From the NCBI RefSeq assembly GCF_002284565.1, contig NZ_NPKI01000009.1, forward strand, positions 129,676-193,675: 64,000 nucleotides of DNA, in the 5' to 3' direction. Every line of letters begins with the position of its first letter. The stretch's first letter is position 1. Under the pieces are notes generated by a model. The model ran no database searches and had not been told where the DNA came from. It worked only from the letters and a program-made list of their open reading frames with translations. Made by a program: the position numbers and the translations under genes. Source of the DNA: Mesorhizobium mediterraneum (GTDB taxonomy: Bacteria; Pseudomonadota; Alphaproteobacteria; Rhizobiales; Rhizobiaceae). Positions 16,972-28,615 of this stretch are shown here, piece after piece.

Positions 16972-18171
16972 CTACGAGGCGGCAATGTCGGCAAGGGGTT
17001 GGCCCAGGTCACCCGCAGGCGTCACCTCGATGCGTTCCAGGCCGAGCCAGCCCTGCATCAGCTTCAACTCCTCGAACAATTCATCGGCAGTTTGCGTCGG
17101 CGCGCCGGGCTCGGCATAGGCGGCATGGACGCGCAGCACGCCGGCGGGGCGGTCGGCCTTGAGGTCGAGGCGCGCCACGATCCTTTCGCCGAGCAGGAAC
17201 GGCAGCACATAATAGCCGTATTGGCGCTTTTCGGCAGGGGTGTAGATCTCGATGCGATAGCGGAAGTCGAACAGCCTTTCCGTACGCGACCGCTCGAAGA
17301 CGACCGGATCGAACGGGGCGAGCAGTGCGCGTGCCTCGATCTTGCGCGGAAAACGGGCTTCCTTGTGAAGATAGGCTGGTTTGTCCCAGCCTTCGACGCG
17401 AACCGGCAAAAGATCACCTGCCTCGACCAACTCCTCGATGCGGCCTTTGATGTCGGCCGGAGAAAGTCGGAAATAGTCGCGCAGGTCGCCCGCTGTCGCG
17501 ACGCCGTGGGCGCGGGCGGAGATGCGCAGCAATTCGCGATGCGCATCCTCAGGGGAGGGCACCGGCAAGCTGAGTATTGCCGGCGGCAGCACCCGTTCCG
17601 GCAGATCATAAAGCCGCTCGAAGCCACGACGTGATGCCGTGGTGATGCGGCCGGCCCAGAACAGCCATTCAAAAGCGTGCTTGGCGTCGCTCCAGCCCCA
17701 CCAGCCGCCGTTTCCCTTTTGGCCTTCGAGAGCCGATGCGGCGATCGGGCCGCGCGATACGACCTCGCGGTAAATGTCTTCAATGTAAGTGGTGCGTTCG
17801 CGCCCCCACTTGGCCAGCCCTTTATACATTTCCTCGCCGCGCTCGGCCCGTTCCATGCGCCAGCGCATCAGCGGATAGGTTTCGACCGGTAGAAAAGAGG
17901 CTTCATGCGCCCAGTATTCGAAGACCGTGCGCTTGCGCGTCACGGCGGCGTTGTCGAGCAGCGCAAGCGGGTAGGGGCCAAGCCGCGAATAGAGCGGCAT
18001 ATAGTGGGCACGCACCACTGCGCTGACGGAATCGATCTGCAGCAGGCCGGTGCGGGCAAGGACGCGGGCCAGATGGCGGCGATTGGGCGTGCCGTTCGGC
18101 CTGACATCGGTAAAGCCCTGTGCGGCAAGCGCGATGCGCCGGGCCATGGCGAGCGAGATTTTTTCCTTCAT
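16972..18171 (-). CDS. YcaQ/AlkZ-like winged-helix DNA glycosylase family protein
   Basis: This 399-residue protein belongs to the winged-helix family that includes Escherichia coli YcaQ (AlkX) and Streptomyces AlkZ, which unhook DNA interstrand crosslinks. The N-terminal region has LLQIDSVSAV, matching the QxD/SxQ-type catalytic loop of the family (the second glutamine is not evident), followed by YWAHEASFLP and LLAPFDPVVFERSR. The frame opens with a TTG at 18201; I prefer the ATG at 18171 (MKEKISLAMARRIALAAQ). It is transcribed toward the cob operon but that operon has its own promoter. Substrate is unknown here. Confidence 0.8.
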   Translation of the reverse strand: MKEKISLAMARRIALAAQGFTDVRPNGTPNRRHLARVLARTGLLQIDSVSAVVRAHYMPLYSRLGPYPLALLDNAAVTRKRTVFEYWAHEASFLPVETYPLMRWRMERAERGEEMYKGLAKWGRERTTYIEDIYREVVSRGPIAASALEGQKGNGGWWGWSDAKHAFEWLFWAGRITTASRRGFERLYDLPERVLPPAILSLPVPSPEDAHRELLRISARAHGVATAGDLRDYFRLSPADIKGRIEELVEAGDLLPVRVEGWDKPAYLHKEARFPRKIEARALLAPFDPVVFERSRTERLFDFRYRIEIYTPAEKRQYGYYVLPFLLGERIVARLDLKADRPAGVLRVHAAYAEPGAPTQTADELFEELKLMQGWLGLERIEVTPAGDLGQPLADIAAS

Positions 18172-18506
18172 GCAGACGGCACTCTGTTGGCGTTCGACCA
18201 AAGGTTGGGGCGATGATTCCGCGCCATGCTAGCAGGGTTTTGGCGGCATCTATGTCAGGAGAGAAAAGTGGAGTAAAAAGTGAAGGAAATCAAACAGGAG
18301 CAGATCGGACCAGTTTATCCGGATATGCCGTCCAGCACCGTGTTTTGAACAAGGTTTGACTTGCTTCGCCGAAAGGCCTGCGCTAACCCTCGCCGCGTTG
18401 CAGCATAGAGCCCCCTAAAACGGTTCAGTGGTTAAACTGTCACGCTTCCGCAAGTGGGTCCGGTGCTGTAATCAGAGTGGATTGGCCGCCAACGGAAAGC
18501 CGCAGC
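18172..18506. promoter_or_regulatory. Divergent intergenic region, ycaQ-like gene / nuo operon
   Basis: These 335 bp separate the minus-strand glycosylase gene from nuoA and should contain both promoters. The clearest element is TTGAC at 18356-18360, which could be the -35 of the nuo promoter, but the matching -10 (around 18379-18387) is weak. No ORF or RNA gene is convincing. Confidence 0.4.
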
Positions 18507-19440
<934 letters not shown>

Positions 19441-19444
<4 letters not shown>

Positions 19445-20055
19445 GCGGGATGATGAGCCTGTCGTTGAACGAACTCTCGACCTATCTCGGCGAGAAGCTG
19501 AGCGGCCGGATCGGCAATGCGGTGTTTGCCTATGGCGAACTCACCATCTCTGTCGAGCCGCATGATCTGATCGAGGTGGTGACCTTCCTGCGCGACGATA
19601 AAAACTGCCAGTTCATCTCGATCATCGACGTGTGCGGCGCCGATTATCCGTCGCGGGCCAAGCGCTTCGACGTCGTCTACCACTTGCTGTCGCCGAAGCA
19701 GAATATTCGCATCCGCATCAAGGTCCAGGCCGACGAGGAAACCGTGGTGCCGTCGATCACCGGCGTTTATCCCGGCGCCGACTGGTTCGAGCGCGAAACC
19801 TACGATCTCTATGGCGTGCTGTTTTCGGGCCATCCCGATCTCAGGCGGATTCTGACCGATTACGGCTTCGAGGGTCATCCGCTGCGCAAGGATTTCCCGC
19901 TGACCGGCTTCGTCGAGGTGCGTTATGACGACGAAGCCAAGCGGGTCATCTACGAGCCAGTCGAGCTCAAGCAGGAATTCCGTAATTTCGATTTTCTGTC
20001 TCCATGGGAAGGTACGGATTACGTGCTTCCGGGAGATGAGAAGGCAAAGCAGTAA
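19441..20055 (+). CDS. nuoC: NADH-quinone oxidoreductase subunit C
   Basis: Peripheral-arm subunit (30-kDa homologue) of complex I. The 204 residues include the signature [20 protein letters not shown] near residue 120, and [14 protein letters not shown]. The GTG at 19441 overlaps the nuoB stop by GTGA; ATGs three and four codons later are possible. nuoC and nuoD are separate genes here, unlike the fused nuoCD of enterics. Confidence 0.95.
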
Positions 20056-21246
20056 ATGGCTGAAACCTCCGTTCGCAACTTCAACATCAATTTCGGCCCG
20101 CAACATCCTGCGGCGCATGGCGTTTTGCGCCTCGTGCTGGAGCTCGATGGCGAAGTCGTCGATCGCGTCGATCCGCATATCGGGTTGTTGCATCGCGGCA
20201 CTGAAAAGCTGATCGAAGCCAAAACCTACCTGCAGGCCGTGCCTTATCTCGACCGGCTCGACTATTGCGCGCCGATGAACCAGGAGCATGCCTTCGCGCT
20301 TGCCGCCGAGCGTCTGCTTGGCATCGAGGTGCCGAAGCGCGGCCAGCTGATCCGCGTGCTCTATTGCGAGATCGGCCGCATCATGTCGCACATTCTCAAT
20401 GTGACGACGCAGGCGATGGATGTCGGTGCGCTGACGCCGCCCCTGTGGGGCTTCGTCGAGCGCGAAAAGCTGATGGTGTTCTATGAGCGGGCCAGCGGCT
20501 CGCGCATGCATGCGGCCTATTTCCGGCCCGGCGGCGTCCACCAGGACCTGCCGCAGAAGCTGGTCGAAGATATCGGCAAGTGGATCGATCCGTTCCTGAA
20601 ATCGCTCGACGATCTCGACGCACTGCTGACCGGCAACCGCATCTTCAAGCAGCGCAATGTCGACATCGGCACCGTTTCGCTGGCCGATGCCTGGGCCTGG
20701 GGCTTTTCCGGCGTCATGGTGCGCGGATCCGGCGTCGCCTGGGATCTGCGCAAGTCGCAGCCCTATGAATGCTATGCCGAGATGGATTTTGACATTCCGA
20801 TCGGCAAGAACGGCGACTGCTACGATCGTTACCTCGTGCGCATGGAAGAGATGCGCCAGTCGGCGAAAATCATGCGCCAGTGCGTCGACTTGCTGCTCGG
20901 CAAGGAAGGCACAGGGCCGGTGTCGAACCTCGACGGCAAGGTGGTGCCGCCGAAGCGTGCGGCGATGAAGCGCTCGATGGAAGCGCTGATCCATCACTTC
21001 AAGCTCTACACCGAAGGCTACCGGGTGCCGGCGGGCGAGGTCTATGCGGCGGTCGAAGCGCCGAAGGGCGAGTTCGGCGTCTATCTCGTCTCGGACGGCA
21101 CCAACAAGCCCTATCGCTGCAAGCTGCGCGCGCCCGGCTTCGCGCATCTGCAAGCCATGGACTTTTTGTGCCGTGGCCACATGCTGGCCGACGTCACCGC
21201 CGTCCTCGGCTCCCTCGACATCGTGTTTGGTGAGGTCGATCGATAA
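20056..21246 (+). CDS. nuoD: NADH-quinone oxidoreductase subunit D
   Basis: Quinone-site subunit (49-kDa homologue) of complex I. The 396-residue protein begins with [19 protein letters not shown], continues with [18 protein letters not shown] and ends FGEVDR, all family hallmarks; the HxxxH-type segment in GPQHPAAHG lines the quinone cavity in known structures. The ATG immediately follows the nuoC stop (20053-20055), and nuoE starts directly after its own stop. Confidence 0.96.
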   Translation: MAETSVRNFNINFGPQHPAAHGVLRLVLELDGEVVDRVDPHIGLLHRGTEKLIEAKTYLQAVPYLDRLDYCAPMNQEHAFALAAERLLGIEVPKRGQLIRVLYCEIGRIMSHILNVTTQAMDVGALTPPLWGFVEREKLMVFYERASGSRMHAAYFRPGGVHQDLPQKLVEDIGKWIDPFLKSLDDLDALLTGNRIFKQRNVDIGTVSLADAWAWGFSGVMVRGSGVAWDLRKSQPYECYAEMDFDIPIGKNGDCYDRYLVRMEEMRQSAKIMRQCVDLLLGKEGTGPVSNLDGKVVPPKRAAMKRSMEALIHHFKLYTEGYRVPAGEVYAAVEAPKGEFGVYLVSDGTNKPYRCKLRAPGFAHLQAMDFLCRGHMLADVTAVLGSLDIVFGEVDR

Positions 21247-22545
21247 ATGTCAGTCCGCCGTCTCGCAGAAGCCAGCCTCCAGCCAGCCTCCTTTGCCTTC
21301 AACCGGGCGAATGCGGCAGCGGCGAAGCAATGGATCAAGAAGTATCCGAAGGGCCGCGAGCAGTCGGCGATCATCCCCTTGCTGATGCTGGCGCAGGAGC
21401 AGGAAGGCTGGGTGACCAAGGCGGCGATCGAGACGATCTCCGATATGCTCGATATGCCCTATATCCGTGGGCTCGAAGTCGCGACTTTCTACACGCAGTA
21501 TCAGCTCAATCCGGTCGGCACCCGCGCGCATATCCAGGTCTGCGGCACCACGCCCTGCATGCTGCGCGGCTCGGAAGCGCTGATGGATGTGTGCCGCTCG
21601 AAGATCCATCACGATCAGTTCCACACCAACGACAAGGGCACGCTGTCGTGGGAAGAGGTCGAATGCCTCGGCGCCTGCGTCAACGCGCCGATGGTGATGA
21701 TTTTCAAGGACACGTTCGAGGACCTGACGCCGGAGCGGCTTGCCGAGATCATCGATCTCTACGATGCCGGCAAGGGCGCCTCAGTGACGCCGGGGCCGCA
21801 GAACGGCCGCATCACCTCAGAGCCGATCAGCGGTCTGACGACGCTGAAGAACGAAAAGGCAATCCTGAAGACGACACGCGACAGGGAAGCCAAGGCGGCG
21901 GCCAAGGCCGCGCAAGGTGCAGCGTCGACTGCCGCCGCGGTGCCGGCTCCGGTCGCGCAGGCACTGGCTGCCCCCGTTGCGCCATCGAAAGCCAGCAAGC
22001 CGAAGACCGATGCGCCTGAAACCAGCCCGGCGCTGAGATCGCCTTCGCCGACAAAGGTCGCACCAGAGACGGAAAAGGCGGCGAGCGTCGCCGCACCGCG
22101 GCATTCGGCGGCCAACGCCAACAAGGCCGCGCCGGAGGTCGAAAAGGTTTCGAAACAGCGTAGCGGTCCCATAATCAAGGCTGAGCCAGCGGCCGCTTTC
22201 AAGGCGCCCGACGCTAAGGGCGCACAGCTCGGCGCAGCCGCCAAGCGTGCCAAGCCTTCGCTCGAGGACAAGAACCGTCCGGCCGGCATCGCAAAGCCGG
22301 CACTGGTCGACGACCTCAAGCTGATCTCGGGGGTCGGCCCGAAGATCGAGGGCATCCTGCATTCGCTTGGCATCTTCACTTATGCGCAAGTCGCATCCTG
22401 GAAGAAGGCCGAGCGCGAATGGGTCGACGGCTATCTCAGCTTCCACGGCCGCATTCAGCGCGAAGACTGGGTCAAGCAGGCCAAGGCGCTCGCCAAGGGC
22501 GGGGTCGCCGAATATATCCGCGTCTTCGGCAAGAAGCCGGTCTGA
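21247..22545 (+). CDS. nuoE: NADH-quinone oxidoreductase subunit E with long C-terminal extension
   Basis: The N-terminal part (residues about 10-180) is a normal 24-kDa subunit with the [2Fe-2S] ligands in [10 protein letters not shown] and [10 protein letters not shown]. Residues about 185-360 form an Ala/Pro/Lys-rich, probably disordered linker. Residues about 362-432 form a compact domain reading [20 protein letters not shown], then [12 protein letters not shown], resembling helix-hairpin-helix folds. At 432 residues the protein is about twice the size of a minimal NuoE. The same C-terminal domain ends the extra gene at 23989-24690. It may be an adaptor within the complex; this is inference. 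Confidence 0.93.
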   Translation: MSVRRLAEASLQPASFAFNRANAAAAKQWIKKYPKGREQSAIIPLLMLAQEQEGWVTKAAIETISDMLDMPYIRGLEVATFYTQYQLNPVGTRAHIQVCGTTPCMLRGSEALMDVCRSKIHHDQFHTNDKGTLSWEEVECLGACVNAPMVMIFKDTFEDLTPERLAEIIDLYDAGKGASVTPGPQNGRITSEPISGLTTLKNEKAILKTTRDREAKAAAKAAQGAASTAAAVPAPVAQALAAPVAPSKASKPKTDAPETSPALRSPSPTKVAPETEKAASVAAPRHSAANANKAAPEVEKVSKQRSGPIIKAEPAAAFKAPDAKGAQLGAAAKRAKPSLEDKNRPAGIAKPALVDDLKLISGVGPKIEGILHSLGIFTYAQVASWKKAEREWVDGYLSFHGRIQREDWVKQAKALAKGGVAEYIRVFGKKPV

Positions 22546-22555
22546 GGAACGAACA

Positions 22556-23860
22556 ATGCTTCAGGACAGAGACCGCATCTTCAACAACATCTACGGCCGC
22601 TTCGACAAGTCGCTGGCCGGCGCAATGGCGCGCGGCGCCTGGGACAACACGCCAGGCATCATCGCCAAGGGGCGCGACTGGATCGTCAACGAGATGAAGG
22701 CATCAGGCTTGCGCGGTCGCGGCGGCGCCGGCTTCCCGACCGGGCTGAAATGGTCGTTCATGCCCAAGCAGAGCGACGGCCGGCCGAGCTATCTTGTCGT
22801 CAACGCCGACGAATCCGAGCCCGGCACCTGCAAGGACCGCGATATATTGCGCCATGACCCGCACACGCTGGTCGAGGGCTGCCTGATTGCCGGCTTCGCC
22901 ATGGGCGCGATCGCCGCCTACATCTATGTGCGCGGCGAGTTCATCCGCGAGCGCGAGGCGCTGCAGCGCGCCATCGACGAGGCCTATGAGGCCAAGCTGA
23001 TCGGCAAGAACAACACGTCCGGCTACGACTTCGACATCTACATGCACCATGGCGCCGGCGCCTATATCTGCGGCGAGGAAACGGCGCTGCTCGAAAGCCT
23101 CGAAGGCAAGAAGGGCCAGCCGCGGCTGAAGCCGCCATTCCCGGCCAATGTCGGCCTCTATGGCTGCCCGACGACGGTCAACAATGTCGAGTCCATCGCG
23201 GTGGCGCCGACCATCCTGCGCCGCGGTGCGGCCTGGTTCTCGTCCTTCGGGCGGCCCAACAATGTCGGCACAAAGCTGTTCTGCATCTCCGGCCACGTCA
23301 ACAATCCGTGCACCGTCGAAGAGGCGATGTCGATCCCGTTCCGCGAGCTGATCGAGACGCATTGCGGCGGCATTCGCGGCGGCTGGGACAATCTGCTGGC
23401 GGTCATTCCGGGCGGCGCTTCGGTGCCGCTGGTGCCGGCGGAGCAGATCATCGACGCGCCGATGGATTTCGATGCGCTGCGCGACCTGAAATCGGGCCTT
23501 GGCACGGCGGCTGTCATCGTCATGGACAAATCGACCGATATCGTGAAGGCGATCGCGCGGCTTTCCTACTTCTACAAGCACGAGAGCTGCGGCCAGTGCA
23601 CGCCGTGCCGCGAAGGCACCGGCTGGATGTGGCGGGTGATGGAGCGGCTGGTGCGCGGCGAGGCGCAGAAGCGTGAGATCGACATGCTGCTCGACGTGAC
23701 CAAGCAGGTCGAGGGCCATACGATCTGCGCGCTGGGCGATGCGGCGGCGTGGCCGATCCAGGGCCTGATGCGGCATTTCCGCGGCGAGGTGGAGCGGCGT
23801 ATCAACGAGTTTTCGCGCAATGCGCACCGGGCAGAGCCGGTGATGGTGGCTGCGGAATAG
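22556..23860 (+). CDS. nuoF: NADH-quinone oxidoreductase subunit F
   Basis: NADH- and FMN-binding subunit (51-kDa homologue). The 434 residues include the nucleotide site [16 protein letters not shown] near residue 50, the FMN region [27 protein letters not shown], and [4Fe-4S] ligands in [12 protein letters not shown] with a fourth cysteine in TICALGD. I chose the ATG at 22556 ([14 protein letters not shown]), ten bases after the nuoE stop; the frame is open upstream only as a shadow of nuoE. A 24-bp tandem repeat follows the stop. Confidence 0.96.
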   Translation: MLQDRDRIFNNIYGRFDKSLAGAMARGAWDNTPGIIAKGRDWIVNEMKASGLRGRGGAGFPTGLKWSFMPKQSDGRPSYLVVNADESEPGTCKDRDILRHDPHTLVEGCLIAGFAMGAIAAYIYVRGEFIREREALQRAIDEAYEAKLIGKNNTSGYDFDIYMHHGAGAYICGEETALLESLEGKKGQPRLKPPFPANVGLYGCPTTVNNVESIAVAPTILRRGAAWFSSFGRPNNVGTKLFCISGHVNNPCTVEEAMSIPFRELIETHCGGIRGGWDNLLAVIPGGASVPLVPAEQIIDAPMDFDALRDLKSGLGTAAVIVMDKSTDIVKAIARLSYFYKHESCGQCTPCREGTGWMWRVMERLVRGEAQKREIDMLLDVTKQVEGHTICALGDAAAWPIQGLMRHFRGEVERRINEFSRNAHRAEPVMVAAE

Positions 23861-23868
23861 AGAAGTTC

Positions 23869-23940
23869 GAAATACGGGCAAGCGCCCGATTTGAAATACG
23901 GGCGAATGCCCGATTTGAAATACGGGCAAACGCCCGATTT
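23869..23940. repeat. Three tandem 24-bp hairpin repeats between nuoF and the next gene
   Basis: Three exact-length units, 23869-23892, 23893-23916 and 23917-23940, share GAAATACGGGC-N4-GCCCGATTT with variation only in the loop (aagc, gaat, aaac). Each unit can form a small hairpin from CGGGC and GCCCG. They begin eight bases after the nuoF stop and end before the ribosome-binding site of the next gene. They could tune mRNA stability or translation inside the operon; it is not a CRISPR (no spacers). Confidence 0.9.
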
Positions 23941-23988
23941 GAGGAAACAGGCTCGGGGCAAACGGAAGAAACGACTAGGAGATCACCA

Positions 23989-24690
23989 ATGTCGCTGCAT
24001 TCGAGACCCGATCATTTGATGCCAGATTTGGACCCGTTCGAGAAGATGAACCAGGACCTGACCAGGATGATGCCGAAGGAGATGGCGAGCGCCGTCAATC
24101 TCCTGGCGCACCCTGTCGCGGGTGCGGCAGCGATGTCGGCGCTCGGCTTCGGCCTTGCCAATCATGCCTTTGGGGTGTGGATGGGCGCGCTCTCGGGTGC
24201 CGCCGAGGCCTCGCAGCGCCTCTTCCAACCGATCGTCGACGATTTCGAGGCCAGGGTCGAACGCTTTTCAGAGACAGGGACGAACTCTTCGACCAAGGCG
24301 CGCGCGGCGACGAAAACCTTGATCGCCGAGGCGCAGTCCTTCGCCAGGGACGTAACCGATATAGCGGCAACTGCCACAGGCGATGCGCCGAACGTGGCGG
24401 ATGCGAGCACCGTTGCGGGTGCCGCGCCAACCGGGTTGATGCCGGAGGATTTCAAGCAGCCCAAGGCCATGGATCGTCCGGCAAATCCGGCCGATCTCAA
24501 GGCGATATCGGGCATCGGGCCGAAGCTGGAGAAGGTGCTGAACGGCTTGGGCATCTGGACATATGGCCAGATCGCGGCATGGACGCCGGAAGAGATCGCC
24601 TGGGTCGACGATTATCTGTCGTTCAACGGCCGCATCGATCGCGACGACTGGCTTGGCCAGGCGGCGGCGCTGGCCGAGGCCAAACATTGA
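23989..24690 (+). CDS. Conserved nuo-operon protein with NuoE-type C-terminal HHH-like domain
   Basis: This 233-residue protein lies between nuoF and nuoG in the operon. The ATG at 23989 follows an AGGAGAT site. The N-terminal half (about residues 15-100) is helical and has ANHAFGVWMGALSGAAEASQ, reminiscent of phasin-like helices. A low-complexity Ala-rich linker follows. Residues about 165-230 read LKAISGIGPKLEKVLNGLGI, then WVDDYLSFNGRIDRDDW, closely matching the C-terminus of NuoE in the same operon. It is not one of the 14 core subunits. I infer an accessory or assembly role, or simply a co-expressed protein; the function is not known from sequence. Confidence 0.85.
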   Translation: MSLHSRPDHLMPDLDPFEKMNQDLTRMMPKEMASAVNLLAHPVAGAAAMSALGFGLANHAFGVWMGALSGAAEASQRLFQPIVDDFEARVERFSETGTNSSTKARAATKTLIAEAQSFARDVTDIAATATGDAPNVADASTVAGAAPTGLMPEDFKQPKAMDRPANPADLKAISGIGPKLEKVLNGLGIWTYGQIAAWTPEEIAWVDDYLSFNGRIDRDDWLGQAAALAEAKH

Positions 24691-24764
24691 ATTCAATACC
24701 GCGCGCGGTTTCGGCTGCGCCCGGAAAGAAAGATTGCGGAACGTCCGCAGGGGTTTGAGACGAC

Positions 24765-26846
24765 ATGGCAAAGCTCAAGGTCGACGGGAAAGAGATTACT
24801 GTACCCGACCACTACACGCTGCTGCAGGCGGCCGAGGACGCCGGCGCGGAAGTGCCGCGCTTCTGCTTCCATGAGCGGCTGTCGATCGCCGGCAATTGCC
24901 GCATGTGCCTGATCGAGGTGAAGGGCGGGCCGCCCAAGCCGCAGGCATCCTGTGCCATGGGCGTGCGCGACCTGCGCCCCGGCCCGAATGGCGAAACGCC
25001 GGAAATCTTCACCAACACGCCGATGGTCAAGAAGGCCAGGGAAGGCGTGATGGAATTCCTGCTGATCAACCATCCGCTGGATTGCCCGATCTGCGACCAG
25101 GGCGGCGAGTGCGACCTGCAAGACCAGGCGATGGCGTTCGGCGTCGATTCCTCGCGCTATCACGAGAACAAGCGGGCGGTCGAAGACAAATATATCGGGC
25201 CGCTGGTCAAGACGATCATGAACCGCTGCATCCATTGCACGCGCTGCGTCCGCTTCACCACGGAGATAGCCGGCATTTCCGAGCTCGGCCTGATCGGCCG
25301 CGGCGAGGACGCCGAGATCACCACCTATCTCGAAAGCGCGATGACCTCGGAACTGCAGGGCAACGTCATCGACCTTTGCCCGGTCGGTGCGCTGACCTCC
25401 AAACCCTACGCCTTCCAGGCGCGGCCATGGGAGCTGACCAAGACCGAATCCATCGATGTAATGGATGCCGTCGGCTCGGCGATCCGCGTCGATTCCAGAG
25501 GCCGCGAGGTGATGCGCATCCTGCCGCGCACCAACGAGGCGGTGAACGAGGAGTGGATTTCCGACAAGACCCGTTTCATCTGGGACGGCTTGCGCACGCA
25601 GCGCCTCGACCGGCCATACGCACGCAAGGACGGCAAGCTGGCCCCGGCGAGCTGGGCCGAGGCTTTTTCCGCAATCAAGGAAGCGGTGTCGAACGCTGCA
25701 CCCGACAAGATCGGCGCCATTGCTGGCGATCTCGCCGCCGTCGAGGAGATCTATGCGCTGAAGCTGCTGATGGCCTCGCTCGGCTCGAAGAACACCGACT
25801 GCCGCCAGGATGGCGCGGCGCTCGATCCGTCGCTCGGCCGGGCAAGCTATATCTTCAACCCGACCATCGAGGGCATCGAGCAGGCCGACGCGGTGCTGAT
25901 CATCGGCGCCAATCCGCGCTTCGAGGCGTCCTTGCTCAACGCCCGCATCCGCAAGCGCTGGCGGGTTGGCAACCTACCGGTCGGCGTCATCGGCGATGTC
26001 GGCGACACGCGCTACGACTACGAGCAGCGCGGCGCCGGACCGGAATCGCTGAAGGATCTGGCCGACGGCAATGGCAAGTTCTTCCAGGTGCTGAAGAAAG
26101 CGACGCACCCGCTGATCATAGTCGGCCAAGGCGCGCTGGCGCGCTCGGATGGCGCGGCCGTGCTCGGCCAGGCGGCCAAGCTTGCCATCGCCGTCAATGC
26201 CTCGAGAGCCGACTGGAACGGCTTTGCGGTGCTGCACACTGCCGCGGGCCGGGTCGGCGGTCTCGATGTCGGCTTCGTGCCGGGCGAGGGCGGCAAGAAC
26301 GTCGCCGGCATGCTGGGCGACACGGACGTGCTGTTCCTGCTCGGCGCCGACGAGATCGACATGGCCAAGACCGGCGGCGCCTTCGTCGTCTATATCGGCA
26401 CGCATGGCGACCAGGGCGCGCACCGCGCCGACGTCATCCTGCCGGGCGCCGCCTATACCGAAAAGTCGGGCACCTACGTCAACACCGAGGGCCGCGTGCA
26501 GCAGACCAACCGTGCCGGCTTCGCGCCAGGCGATGCGCGCGAGGACTGGGCGATCCTGCGGGCGCTGTCGGATGTGCTGGGCAAGAAGCTGCCGTTCGAT
26601 TCGCTGCCGCAGCTTCGCGCAAAACTCTATTCTGAATACCCGCATCTGGCCCGCATCGATCAAGTCGCGGCCGGCAACGCCGATGATATCGCCGGGGTGG
26701 CGAAGCTTGGCGGGCGGCTGAGCAAGGGTACCTTCACCTCGCCGGTCAAGGATTTCTACCTGACCAACCCGATCGCGCGGGCTTCCGCCGTGATGGCGGA
26801 ATGCTCGGCGCTGGCGAAAAACGGCTTCAGGCAGGCGGCGGAATAA
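24765..26846 (+). CDS. nuoG: NADH-quinone oxidoreductase subunit G
   Basis: The 75-kDa homologue passes electrons through several iron-sulfur clusters. The 693 residues contain an N-terminal [2Fe-2S] ferredoxin domain ([21 protein letters not shown] split over residues 34-53), [15 protein letters not shown] near 106, [10 protein letters not shown] near 155 and [13 protein letters not shown] near 205, followed by a molybdopterin-oxidoreductase-like domain with no visible cofactor role. The ATG at 24765 is 74 bp after the accessory gene and three bases before the nuoH start region ends the junction at 26849. Confidence 0.96.
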   Translation: MAKLKVDGKEITVPDHYTLLQAAEDAGAEVPRFCFHERLSIAGNCRMCLIEVKGGPPKPQASCAMGVRDLRPGPNGETPEIFTNTPMVKKAREGVMEFLLINHPLDCPICDQGGECDLQDQAMAFGVDSSRYHENKRAVEDKYIGPLVKTIMNRCIHCTRCVRFTTEIAGISELGLIGRGEDAEITTYLESAMTSELQGNVIDLCPVGALTSKPYAFQARPWELTKTESIDVMDAVGSAIRVDSRGREVMRILPRTNEAVNEEWISDKTRFIWDGLRTQRLDRPYARKDGKLAPASWAEAFSAIKEAVSNAAPDKIGAIAGDLAAVEEIYALKLLMASLGSKNTDCRQDGAALDPSLGRASYIFNPTIEGIEQADAVLIIGANPRFEASLLNARIRKRWRVGNLPVGVIGDVGDTRYDYEQRGAGPESLKDLADGNGKFFQVLKKATHPLIIVGQGALARSDGAAVLGQAAKLAIAVNASRADWNGFAVLHTAAGRVGGLDVGFVPGEGGKNVAGMLGDTDVLFLLGADEIDMAKTGGAFVVYIGTHGDQGAHRADVILPGAAYTEKSGTYVNTEGRVQQTNRAGFAPGDAREDWAILRALSDVLGKKLPFDSLPQLRAKLYSEYPHLARIDQVAAGNADDIAGVAKLGGRLSKGTFTSPVKDFYLTNPIARASAVMAECSALAKNGFRQAAE

Positions 26847-26848
26847 GC

Positions 26849-27892
26849 ATGGACACCTTCTTCTCCTTTTACGTGCTGCCGGCGCTGATCATCCTGTTGA
26901 AGTCGGTCGTGCTGATCGTCGTGCTGTTGATCTTCGTCGCCTACATCCTGTACGCGGACCGCAAAATCTGGGCGGCGGTGCAGTTGCGCCGTGGCCCGAA
27001 CGTCGTCGGCCCATGGGGCACGCTGCAGGCTTTCGCCGACCTTCTGAAGTTCGTGTTCAAGGAGCCGGTGATTCCGTCCGGCGCCAACAAGGGCGTTTTT
27101 CTCCTGGCGCCGCTGGTGTCGGCTGTGCTGGCGATCTCGGCCTGGGCGGTCATCCCGGTCAACGAGGGCTGGGCGATCGCCAACGTCAATGTCGGCATCC
27201 TCTATGTCTTCGCCATCTCCTCGCTCGAGGTCTATGGCGTGATCATGGGCGGCTGGGCGTCCAACTCGAAATATCCGTTCCTCGGCGCGCTGCGCTCGGC
27301 GGCACAGATGGTGTCCTACGAAGTCTCGATCGGCTTTGTCATCGTCACCGTGCTGCTTTGCGTCGGCTCGCTCAACCTGTCCGATATCGTGCTGTCGCAG
27401 CAGGATGGGCTGGGGACGCGGGTTGGCCTGCCCAACACCTTCCTTGACTGGCATTGGCTGTCGCTGTTCCCGATGTTCGTCATCTTCTTCATCTCGGCGC
27501 TGGCCGAGACGAACCGCCCGCCCTTCGACCTTGTGGAAGCCGAATCGGAACTCGTCGCCGGCCATATGGTCGAATATTCGTCGACGCCGTTCCTGCTGTT
27601 CTTCCTCGGCGAATATGTCGCCATCGTGCTGATGTGCGCGCTGGCCACCATCCTGTTCCTCGGCGGCTGGCTGCCGCCCTTCGACTTCGCTCCCTTCACC
27701 TGGGTGCCGGGTCTGATCTGGTTCGTGCTCAAGGTCTGCCTGGTGTTCTTCATGATCTCGATGGTCAAGGCCTTCGTGCCGCGCTACCGCTACGACCAGC
27801 TGATGCGGCTCGGCTGGAAGGTCTTCCTGCCGATCTCGCTGGCGATGGTGGTGATTGTCGCCGCGTTTCTCAAGATCACGGGGTTTGCGTGA
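26849..27892 (+). CDS. nuoH: NADH-quinone oxidoreductase subunit H
   Basis: Membrane subunit at the junction of the two arms, contributing to the quinone pocket. The 347-residue polytopic protein has [20 protein letters not shown] near residue 33, [20 protein letters not shown] near 215 and [18 protein letters not shown] near the C-terminus. The ATG at 26849 lies two bases after the nuoG stop; an upstream in-frame start would add sixteen nuoG-shadow residues. Its stop overlaps the nuoI ATG by one base. Confidence 0.95.
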   Translation: MDTFFSFYVLPALIILLKSVVLIVVLLIFVAYILYADRKIWAAVQLRRGPNVVGPWGTLQAFADLLKFVFKEPVIPSGANKGVFLLAPLVSAVLAISAWAVIPVNEGWAIANVNVGILYVFAISSLEVYGVIMGGWASNSKYPFLGALRSAAQMVSYEVSIGFVIVTVLLCVGSLNLSDIVLSQQDGLGTRVGLPNTFLDWHWLSLFPMFVIFFISALAETNRPPFDLVEAESELVAGHMVEYSSTPFLLFFLGEYVAIVLMCALATILFLGGWLPPFDFAPFTWVPGLIWFVLKVCLVFFMISMVKAFVPRYRYDQLMRLGWKVFLPISLAMVVIVAAFLKITGFA

Positions 27893-28383
27893 TGTCCGCT
27901 CTAGCCCAAGCCGCCAAGTCGCTGCTCCTGCAGGATTTCGTCAGCGCCTTCTTCCTGTCGATGCGCCAGTTCTTCGCGCCGAAGGAAACGATCAACTATC
28001 CGCACGAGAAGGGGCCGGTGAGCCCGCGCTTCCGCGGCGAGCATGCGCTGCGCCGCTATCCGAACGGCGAGGAACGCTGCATCGCTTGCAAATTGTGCGA
28101 GGCGATCTGCCCGGCGCAGGCCATCACTATCGAGGCCGGCCCGCGCCGCAATGACGGCACGCGCCGCACCGTGCGCTACGACATCGATATGGTGAAGTGC
28201 ATCTATTGCGGCTTCTGCCAGGAGGCCTGCCCGGTCGACGCCATTGTCGAGGGGCCGAATTTCGAATTCGCGACCGAGACGCGCGAGGAACTTTATTACG
28301 ACAAGGATAAGCTGCTGGCCAATGGCGACCGCTGGGAGCGCGAACTGGCGCGCAACCTCTCGCTGGATGCGCCGTACCGCTGA
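27892..28383 (+). CDS. nuoI: NADH-quinone oxidoreductase subunit I
   Basis: Small ferredoxin-like subunit carrying clusters N6a and N6b. The 163 residues have two classic [4Fe-4S] motifs, [18 protein letters not shown] near residue 61 and [19 protein letters not shown] near 100. The ATG at 27892 shares its A with the nuoH stop. The long upstream open frame is the antiphase shadow of nuoH. A 232-bp gap with inverted repeats separates it from nuoJ. Confidence 0.95.
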   Translation: MSALAQAAKSLLLQDFVSAFFLSMRQFFAPKETINYPHEKGPVSPRFRGEHALRRYPNGEERCIACKLCEAICPAQAITIEAGPRRNDGTRRTVRYDIDMVKCIYCGFCQEACPVDAIVEGPNFEFATETREELYYDKDKLLANGDRWERELARNLSLDAPYR

Positions 28384-28421
28384 CATTTGACGCATGGACG
28401 GGGCGAGCGGCCTCGTTCAGA

Positions 28422-28534
28422 GGATGATCCCGAAAAGTTGCAGACTTTTCGGACAAGATCCTCCTCCGGAATTGAAAGTGTCGCATGTTTTCTTTCGATC
28501 CGGGTCTTTCAACCCGATCGAAACATGCGATAGG
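28422..28534. repeat. Inverted-repeat intergenic element between nuoI and nuoJ
   Basis: The 232-bp nuoI-nuoJ gap contains CCGAAAAGT-TGCAG-ACTTTTCGG (28430-28452) and, further on, arms TCGCATGTTTTC and GATCGAAACATGCGA around CCGGGTCTTTCAACCCG. The palindromes resemble the short intergenic repeats common in Rhizobiales. Because the operon continues across the gap, they may act as RNA processing or stability elements rather than terminators; that is inference. Confidence 0.6.
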
Positions 28535-28615
28535 AACACGAAACTTGCGACCGGAGGCGGTGGCAAACATCGAACAGGACGAGCGTCCTGTTTGGACAGA
28601 AACCCGGGGGAACCC

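Noticed and set aside
22703..23929. 408-codon minus-strand frame opposite nuoF
   Set aside because: Antisense shadow of nuoF. Its start lies in the 24-bp tandem repeats, whose length of eight codons keeps several frames open.
23869..23940. CRISPR array
   Set aside because: Three directly abutting 24-bp units with no unique spacers and no cas genes nearby; a simple tandem repeat.
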